The position numbers and the translations under genes were made by a program. Positions 57,701 to 64,000 of a DNA stretch of 64,000 bases are shown in pieces. This DNA comes from Melastoma dodecandrum (lineage: Eukaryota > Streptophyta > Magnoliopsida > Myrtales > Melastomataceae): positions 1 to 64,000 of the forward strand of contig JARUPY010000537.1 in assembly GCA_029817715.1 (NCBI GenBank), written 5' to 3'. The notes below the pieces were generated by a model. The model was not told the DNA's origin. It saw only the letters and a list, made by a program, of their open reading frames with translations, and did no database searches. The stretch's first letter is position 1; each line of letters opens with the position of its first letter.

Positions 57701-57852
57701 AAGTTTGGACGACGCCGGAAGGGCCATCGCCTTGCTGGTGCCACTGGAAAGAGGCAAGGTTCGACAAGATCGGAGAGAAGCTTTTTCCTGAGAAGAAGAC
57801 TAGGGTTTCGAGAAGAGAAAGATTGTGAACAAAAGAAGGCTAATACGTACAT
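54788..57852 (-). pseudogene. Antisense plant-mobile-domain gene of G2
   Basis: The inverted counterpart of the G1 gene at 39966-42945. The N-terminal segment is at 57423-57767 and the PMD core at 56555-57349, which opens with a genuine ATG and TITLEDVYFLTESFVAG. The middle segment is at 55983-56546 and the coiled-coil C-terminus near 54788-55227. Frame changes occur at the same places as in G1, including the one after ARKVRKQVEG. The intron-like sequences are also present (5' site as GTCAGTCTC on the minus strand near 55742). It is antisense to G2 pol, as in G1. Confidence 0.72.
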
Positions 57853-57937
57853 CGCAAGTGAAAGGAGGGAAACGAAACGTTTTCCTTTTAAACCAGAAAG
57901 CAGACAACTGTGCTCAGGCGACAGAAGTCACCTCAGC

Positions 57938-57948
57938 AAAAAAGGGGG
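57938..57948 (+). other. Polypurine tract of G2
   Basis: AAAAAAGGGGG then CTTA and the 3' LTR. Identical to the G1 tract. Confidence 0.88.
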
Positions 57949-57952
57949 CTTA

Positions 57953-58742
57953 TGTTGACACTACGGAATATCTTGGGCCCGTGCTAAGTCTACAAGACAA
58001 GAAAGGTGGTCCTAAGTCTACAGCCCGACGTAGGATGCAGGCCTGAGCTAAGTCTACAGCCTGCGTCAATGTGTTGGCACTACAGAATGTCTTGGGCCTG
58101 AGCTAAGTCTACGGCCTGCGTCAACGCATGCTCAAACGATCCCAACACACAACTCAGAAAATCAAAGGATATTTCAAAACAGACTCCGAGATTCCTGGAG
58201 ATAAGTTAAGATTGAATCACGATCTGAAGGATCGTTGTGAGGACGCGTGAAGCGTGTAGGGCAAGTAAGATTCAGTATAAAAGAAACAGATCCCCCTTAG
58301 GAAAGGGCAAGATCAATCAGCCAAACACAGATTTGCATTGCTAGTCACCCTTAGATTTTAGTAAATACCTCGGCCCCCGGCGAGCAAACCGTAACCGAGG
58401 CAAACAACCCTCCTCCAGCACTACTACCGTCGCACAAGTCTACGGTGCAGCGTACTGTAGCGAGTCTACGACGTCCGCAGTAAGTTTACGACGTCAGCAG
58501 CGAGTCTACGACGTCCGCAGCGAGTCTACGACGTCCGCAGCAAGTCTACAACGCTTACGTCAGCCGTATCACCCATTTTTCATTCATTTTATGGCTGTTA
58601 GATTCTAAGTTCTCTTTCGAAACTCTGAATTTTTACAGTCGTATCTTTTATCATTGAAATTCATCTTTCTGGCGACCACATACATTTCCCTGTGAGCCCA
58701 ATTGCCAAATATTTCCGACGTGGTCCGTTTTCTACGCGAACA
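57953..58742 (+). repeat. 3' LTR of G2
   Basis: Starts TGTTGACACTACGG and ends TCTACGCGAACA, 790 bp, the reverse complement of the G1 LTR type. It contains a TATA box (AGTATAAAAGAAAC near 58275) and a diverged 20-bp array at about 58455-58560 (GAGTCTACGACGTCCGCAGC units). It ends exactly at kiwellin sequence CATTTCTTTGACC. Confidence 0.9.
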
Positions 58743-60470
58743 CATTTCTTTGACCAATGAAGACATAAGCAGAGGGAGAAAAGCCACGCCTTTAGCACAA
58801 GAGAGGTAAATGACCGATTTTCGGCCATTCAGGCGGACGTCTGGCAATCGTACGTGAGGGACGCGCATTCCCGGTCATTTGCCCGAATGAAATTCGAAGA
58901 GAAACAGGCAAACGACGTCGGCCTTGTCCGTCGAATGAAAAATTTATTTTCGGGCGGAACAAGCCGTTGAAGGTGTTCATAAGGCCTTTCGCTTCGTCGA
59001 ACCGACTTCGCCCAACAACGTGGGGTTCCCATAATTTAAGAAACGCTTAGGAAGCAAGATGCGAAGAACATATGCCATAGGCTTAAATGGATTTTAATAT
59101 TTCGCGTTGTAATGTGATTAGTCAGACCAACATTTTTTTGTTGTGACGACAATCCAACTCCTACGTCTCACGTGCAGGGAACGTTGCCGGAAACACGATA
59201 TCCGTTTTTTGACGGGTAGAGAGAGCTGCTTCGTCCGTGTGGCCTTCGTTTTCGCCGGGTTGCATTCGTTGCCGTACACATTCTACGTAATTTTCTTATA
59301 GAACTCTACGAATTCCGCCTCGATCGCGACATTTCGATTCTTATTGGGGAAGAGAGTGACGAGATGCGTGGGCAACAGGATCGAGTGAAGCATTGGAAAA
59401 TAATCATGTTCACGGTGTGCGACCCTTCAGCATTGTGAGAGATACACAAAGAATAATGTAGCCGATTCGTATGTTTCTACGGACATCATGTCCGATTCCA
59501 TGCCATCGACCATGTTATTGCCTCGACACCGCATCCCTGTCTAGCCCAAGTGCGGTCCAGACCGCATTCGATCCATCGACAACATTATGTGGACAAGGTA
59601 GTTGGTTGGCGTGCTCCCCGTCGCAGCCGTTCATTGCGTCACACTGGTCGACCACCGTACCAAGAACGGTTCTTCCCGTTTTCAAAGAGGATATTTTTAT
59701 TTTCCTTCCGTATCGAGATCCACCGCTATACCATCCCGTGGACAACACAACCACGGGATCAGAGTTCGAATGGAAACGACCGTCGCACTCCGAAGGGGCA
59801 CCTCCTCCCCTGCCTTTTCTGAAATCATTATTCGTCAACCTGGCACTCGTCGAATAGGTCACGGGAGGCGATCAATCATATCGCAAATAGGATTTCCCGC
59901 CACAGTGCATCTTTCCCGATGGTCTGTAGCTAGCAGGAGCCGACGACGGTAACTCGGAAGGAGTAGACATGCATATTTGAGTGCCAACGTCTTCGTCATC
60001 GCACATGCCGTTGACGCAAATTAGCTGTCCGTCACAGTCGTCGAGTGAGCTGCACGTACCCCCACAAAATGTGGCGCCCGATGGTGTAGGGACGCCAATG
60101 ATGCACGCGACAACTAGGATTAAAGAGATAAATTCCGCAGCGTTTACCATGGATTGAGGCGTCGGAGCGTACTTTCGCTATACGAAGCCTTTTTTTGTGA
60201 CGGTTGAGCTTGAGGTGGAAGAACAGTGACTTGGTCATCTTTATACGGGTTGTGATAAGAAACGGTTTCTCGTGGAATCTTCATACCGTTCCCTGTTTTT
60301 AAAACCATTGACCGCTATGCCTTCTCGTTTTGACTCGAAGACAAGATCTCGAGCTAGACCTGCGGATCGTCTTTCTTGACAAAAAAATTCAAGCGTCTAA
60401 ATACAAGAAAGAGAACTCCCGTAAGAGTCTCGGTGCCGTGGAATGTGTAAAACGTTTGACGATGGATACA
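58743..60470 (-). repeat. Kiwellin tandem unit 3 (left end cut)
   Basis: It resumes the kiwellin unit at the position equal to 36394 in unit 2, lacking 63 bp, and also lacks about 15 bp after ATAAGC near 58770. The rest of the unit, including the K3 gene and TATA, follows. Confidence 0.88.
59515..60150 (-). pseudogene. Kiwellin pseudogene K3
   Basis: It starts with ATG at 60150 and keeps signal peptide and the N-terminal cysteine module (CGGTCSSLDDCDG), but a TGA at 59872-59874 replaces the Cys codon in the RYDC motif. The same frame then continues cleanly to 59515. It lacks one codon relative to K1 (DDEDVG against DDDPDVG). Two other conserved cysteines are Tyr (ASYRPS, SRYGRK), so decay is under way beyond the stop. 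It shares with K1 the one-base deletion near the end and so the altered AVSRQ terminus. Confidence 0.9.
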
Positions 60471-60473
60471 AAC

Positions 60474-61556
60474 CGAGGAAACGACATCGTCAACTTGCGA
60501 ATTGTGCGCGACGCGACGTAATTGTTTGTCGTCTGGCATTTCTTTGACCAATGATGACATAAGCACGACGGGACCCGCGAGAGGGAGAAAAGCCACGCCT
60601 TTATCACAAGAGAGGTAAATGACCGATTTTCGGCCATTCAGGCGGACGTCCGGCCATCGTACGTATGGGACGCGCCTTCCCGGTCATTTGCCCGAATGAA
60701 ATTCGAAGAGAAACAGGCATACTACATCGGCCTTGTCCGTCGAATGAAAAATTTATTTTCGGGCGGAACAAGCCGTTGCAGGTGCTCATAAGGACTTTCG
60801 CTTCGTCGAACCGACTTCGCCCAACAACGTGGGGTTCCCGTAATTTAAGAATCGCTTAGGAAGCAAGATGCGAAGAACATATGCCATTGGCGTATCTGGA
60901 TTGTAGTATTTCGTGTTGTAATGAGATTAGTCAGAACGAATTCGTTGTTGTGACGAAAATTAACTCTCCAACACCTACGTCTCAGGTGCAGGGAACGCTG
61001 CCGGAAACACGATATCCGTTTTTTGACGGGTAGAGAGAGCTGCTTCGTCCGTGTGGCCTTCGTTTTCGCCGGGTTGCATTCGTTGCCGTACACATTCTAC
61101 GTAATTTTCTTATAGAACTCTACGAATTCCGCCTCGATCGCGACATTTCGATTCTTATCGGGGAAGAGAGTAACGAGATGCGTGGGCAACATGCTCGAGT
61201 GAAGCTGGAAAATCATCAAGATCAAGGTGTGAGACCCTTCAACATTGTGAGAGATACACAAAGAATAATGTAGTCGAATCGTATGTTTCCACGGACATCA
61301 TGTCCGATTCTATGCCATCGAACGTTACTGCCTCGACACCGACATCCCTGTCTCGCCCAAGAGCAGTCCAGACCGCATTCGAACCATCGACAACGTTATG
61401 TGGACAAGGTGGTTGGTTGGCGTGCTCCTCGTCGCCGCCGTTCATTGAGTCATACTCGTCGACCACTGTAGCAAGAACGGTTCTTCCCGTTTTCAAAGAG
61501 GAACTCGTCGACCACTGTAGCAAGAACGGTTCTTCCCGTTTTCAAAGAGGAACTCG
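60474..61556 (-). repeat. Kiwellin tandem unit 4 (truncated)
   Basis: It begins AGGAAACGACATCGTCAACT and runs through the 3' part of a kiwellin gene, then breaks in a 49-bp tandem duplication at 61459-61556. Confidence 0.85.
61239..61556 (-). pseudogene. Kiwellin C-terminal stub K4
   Basis: Only the last third of a kiwellin remains: [17 protein letters not shown], then [20 protein letters not shown] and the VEAVTF ending shared with K2. A conserved Cys is Tyr (DEYD) and another is Gly (NGGDEE). The 5' part of the gene is gone. The break lies within two and a bit tandem copies of a 49-bp stretch (AACTCGTCGACCACTGTAGC and onward). Confidence 0.88.
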
Positions 61557-61810
61557 TCGACCACCACTTGACCGCCTAGCTTGAAACTGGACCAAGCTTC
61601 CATCAGTCGCTTCGAGAACGTCGGCTGGTTGCACCTCCCTCTAATCCCCTCTAGAGATTGTCACCTCGATGAGAGGCTCCCTACGACTGTTGTTGACATG
61701 ACTGAATATTTCGGGCCTAATTATAAGCCCGCGTATTGGTGCCTAATGTTTACTAGGCTGATTAAGGGAGAATATGGAGAATATAATGGGGCTATACGGT
61801 GTCTACGAAG
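61557..61810. other. Unrecognised sequence right of the kiwellin array
   Basis: A plus-strand frame (61581-61814) includes MTEYFGPNYKPAYW. I do not recognise the family. It may belong to the same retroelement relic as the next feature or to another one. Confidence 0.35.
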
Positions 61811-62186
61811 CTAGAAGAAACATATTTGTTCCGACACATGCACCTCGGCAAGGAACTTTTTCAACATTTTCCGGTGCTTGTCGGAGGAGTGAATGAGGTC
61901 GAAGAGCGAAATATGAGCCGGCTGCTTCCTCAGTTGCTCAACGATGTTATAATCGATTTCCTTGACCGCATATATCACCTTGTGGATTTTCTCATTTGAT
62001 GGGGCCTTGGGCCTCAATGATTCCTCTTGTGGGGTTGAGCCTCAGGAGCGGCCACCATCCTTCCGGAACGGGTGATGAGTTCACTTCTGTGCTTGGCGGC
62101 GCGTAACTGGGCCCGATCACTATAGGAATACTTGGTTCCTCAAATGCAGCAACGAGATGTCTACGACTTGACGAGTACAGAAACAC
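61811..62186 (-). pseudogene. Gypsy gag-protease linker fragment
   Basis: Two overlapping minus-strand frames give pieces such as EIDYNIVEQLRKQPAHISL and FDLIHSSDKHRKMLKKFLAEV. This resembles the conserved 'NVVEQLKKTPAQISL...LL.SSE.HRK.L.K.L' segment found before the protease in many plant Gypsy polyproteins. It is an isolated relic, unrelated to G1 and G2 at this position and without LTRs. Confidence 0.55.
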
Positions 62187-62379
62187 GAAAGAACAGAGAA
62201 GGGGGGGTGTGAAACGTACAGCATTGGACGTGACTATTGTAATAGCCTAAACTTCTGTAATTTTCCGAATGTAAAATATAAATGTCATTCATAATTGAGC
62301 ATGTCATACAAATGAGCTTCAGCGTTGAAGAATATAAAGGAATCCGATGTTGCTGCGTCTTGAGCCTCAAAGTTAAATC
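62187..62379. other. Short spacer
   Basis: No gene was recognised between the Gypsy relic and the duplicated flank of LecRK copy C. Confidence 0.35.
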
Positions 62380-63150
62380 CCGACCAAGTGGGATTTTTTC
62401 TTTGGTTGCCAAGCATCCTTGTGTCCAAGCCCAAGACACTCTCCAATAAAGTGCAAGTGCTTCATCGCAAATGACATTTTATCAGAGAAACACCACCTAT
62501 TCATCACACGAAAAATCAACCACGATCGTCGGTTAATAGGGTGTTAATGAGCCGGGTCAGGCTCGAACACCACCTATCTAAGTTCAGTCCGAGTAAAAAA
62601 TTATTGAGTTCTATAGCCCGGACTTGATTTAAGCCCCTCAAAATTTTCGGCATGAGCCCGAAACCGAGTTTGATCCAAAACCTTCCCTTTCATTTTCACT
62701 GTTTAATTCTTATTTTAGTTTTTAAAAGTTTTTTACTTTACTTTTATTTTTTTAGTTATTTTTTATTATAAAAATTTATCAAGTCGAGTCAAACGGCTTG
62801 GCGAATCAGTAAAACAGTCTAGCTGGACTTACCTAAGATCGTCAAAATTTGACTTTTGTCAAGTAGTTCGGGAGCTGCCTCATCAACACCCCAGTGGTTG
62901 TAGAGTAATTGATTATGTTCGTTTACGGTCAATATAAGGCGTCATCGCATGAATAAGAAAAACCCCTATTATCAAAATCTGTCGATTTTGTTCATGGATC
63001 CCGAAAATTAATCAACTCCGCTGTTGTTCCGACAAAAGAATTCTATCGACCACTTTTATGGAGGTAATTCATAGTTTGGTGATTTACGAAAAAAACCCAA
63101 AACCCTAAAATGAGGAGAAATTTTGAGCTCTGAAGAACATCTGACTATGC
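62380..63150. repeat. Duplicated 3' flank of LecRK copy C
   Basis: Matches 25601-26474 in blocks with small indels up to the stop codon of the kinase gene. No gene is seen inside it. Confidence 0.8.
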
Positions 63151-64000
63151 CTAGCGTCCCTCGGTGATGATCGAACTGAGCGATGGGTCGCTTGAACAAA
63201 CCAATGGGTTTGGTACATGAAATACTGGAACGGGCATCTGGTCGGGAAGGCCGGGAAGATCGGCTTCAAAATTAAGGACTCGGATCGCTTGTCTTATTGA
63301 TGGCCTCTGTCTCTGATCTGGATGTGCACACCACAACCCGACCAGCAAGAGATGCTCGACCAGCTGGTCAGAATCCGATGTCATCTTCTCATCTGCTGCT
63401 GTCAGAATATTCCCGCTTCCGTGGAGATCCCATACCCATGCAACCAGACCAGCCATCATCGAGGATGTGTTCTTGATCGTCCTGTCCGTCGCTCTTCTCC
63501 CTGTTGCGATCTCCAGCACCACCACACCGAAACTATATACGTCTGATTCTTTTGAAGCTTTACCCGTGGTCATGTACTCTGGGGCAAGGTACCCGAGCGT
63601 CCCGGCCAGTCCAGTCGTCTGTGGACCGAGCTCGTGGTCCATCAACCGAGCCAATCCGAAATCCCCTAGTTTCACATTGAAGTTCGAGTCTAGCATTACG
63701 TTGCTGCTCTTTATGTCACGGTGTATGACACATTTTTCCCACTCTTCGTGTAGATATAATAATGCCGAGGCCAGCCCAAGGCAAATCTTGTACCTCGTCG
63801 GCATCAAAAGAGGGGCCTGTTTCCCAAAGAGATGAGAGTCGAGGCTGCCATTGGGCATGAACTCGTAAATAAGCAGGAATTCATTGCTGTCGTGACACCA
63901 ACCAATGAGCTGCACCAAGTTCCGGTGCCTCAGGCTGCTGATTACCTTCACCTCGTTGGAGAATTCTTTCATGCCCTGTTTAGAGCCTTGTGAGAACTTC
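63151..64000 (-). CDS. L-type lectin receptor-like kinase, partial (LecRK copy C)
   Basis: The C-terminal 283 or so codons of a LecRK very close to copy B; the gene continues beyond the window edge. The frame is open from the edge, KFSQGSKQGMKEFSNEVKVI, to the stop TAG at 63151. The HRD motif (VIHRDIKSSNV), DFG (LGDFGLARL) and APE (YLAPEYM) are present, so this kinase half looks functional. Copy C differs from B in the activation segment (TTGKAS against AMGKAS) and in the C-terminal lobe (SDQLVEHLLLVGLW against SDKIQVKRLLLVGLW). Whether the lectin domain and transmembrane helix are intact lies outside the window. Confidence 0.93.
   Translation of the reverse strand, partial: KFSQGSKQGMKEFSNEVKVISSLRHRNLVQLIGWCHDSNEFLLIYEFMPNGSLDSHLFGKQAPLLMPTRYKICLGLASALLYLHEEWEKCVIHRDIKSSNVMLDSNFNVKLGDFGLARLMDHELGPQTTGLAGTLGYLAPEYMTTGKASKESDVYSFGVVVLEIATGRRATDRTIKNTSSMMAGLVAWVWDLHGSGNILTAADEKMTSDSDQLVEHLLLVGLWCAHPDQRQRPSIRQAIRVLNFEADLPGLPDQMPVPVFHVPNPLVCSSDPSLSSIITEGR

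Larger units (their letters stand above)
38149..58742 (+). mobile_element. Tat-lineage Gypsy element G2, 5'-truncated and split by G1
   Basis: G2 is a plus-strand element present in two pieces, 38149-38936 and 51623-58742. It lacks 5' LTR, gag and protease. It begins with about 20 bp of unrelated filler at kiwellin unit 2, then joins pol sequence homologous to G1 from about 38169. Pol is continuous across the G1 insertion. It is followed by the antisense plant-mobile-domain gene, a polypurine tract and a 3' LTR ending at 58742, right at kiwellin unit 3. The truncation with a 63-bp target loss points to deletion or illegitimate recombination after or during insertion. Confidence 0.88.

Overview
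The window is nuclear DNA of a flowering plant, most likely a eudicot. The evidence is plant-specific gene families (a legume-lectin receptor kinase and kiwellin), full-size plant Copia and Gypsy LTR retrotransposons, short spliceosomal introns, and long AT-rich spacers without operons. The species cannot be fixed from sequence alone. About half of the 64 kb is retrotransposon. The host genes are two small families of tandem copies in which most members are broken.

Family 1 is an L-type lectin receptor kinase (LecRK, clade IX-like) present three times on the minus strand. Copy A (3286-5417) is a heavily decayed pseudogene. Copy B (26475-28460) is an intact 661-codon gene. Copy C (63151-64000) is cut by the window end. 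Copies A and B share their upstream flanks and copies B and C share their downstream flanks, so the copies arose by segmental duplication. A and B were later pushed apart by a small non-autonomous LTR element (7882-10090) and a young 10.7-kb Copia element (14104-24771).

The Copia element is complete on the minus strand: 1,494-bp LTRs, ATTCG target-site duplication, initiator-Met primer-binding site, gag with one in-frame stop, intact pol, an envelope-like third ORF, and a polypurine tract. Its gene order and extra ORF fit the SIRE/Maximus lineage.

Region 30.6-34.2 kb holds an LTR/leader-like sequence and a degenerate Gypsy reverse transcriptase.

Family 2 is a kiwellin array in units of about 1.8 kb, all minus strand. 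K1 (35366-36004) is open. K2 has no start codon and a frameshift, K3 has a nonsense codon, and K4 is only a C-terminal stub. The units look like mosaics of each other. Between K2 and K3 lies a 20.6-kb block made of two Tat-lineage Gypsy elements. G2 (plus strand, 5'-truncated, 38149-38936 and 51623-58742) sits in the kiwellin array. G1 (minus strand, 38937-51622) is inserted inside the pol gene of G2. The opposite orientations create inverted-repeat arms of about 7 kb. Both elements carry, antisense to pol, a plant-mobile-domain gene with clear spliceosomal introns.

Working together: LecRK and kiwellin are both families linked to extracellular perception and defence, but they are unrelated genes that happen to lie side by side in a repeat-rich, rapidly rearranging locus. 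Nothing in the sequence shows co-regulation. The most unusual content is the architecture of the nested Tat elements and the mosaic kiwellin array.
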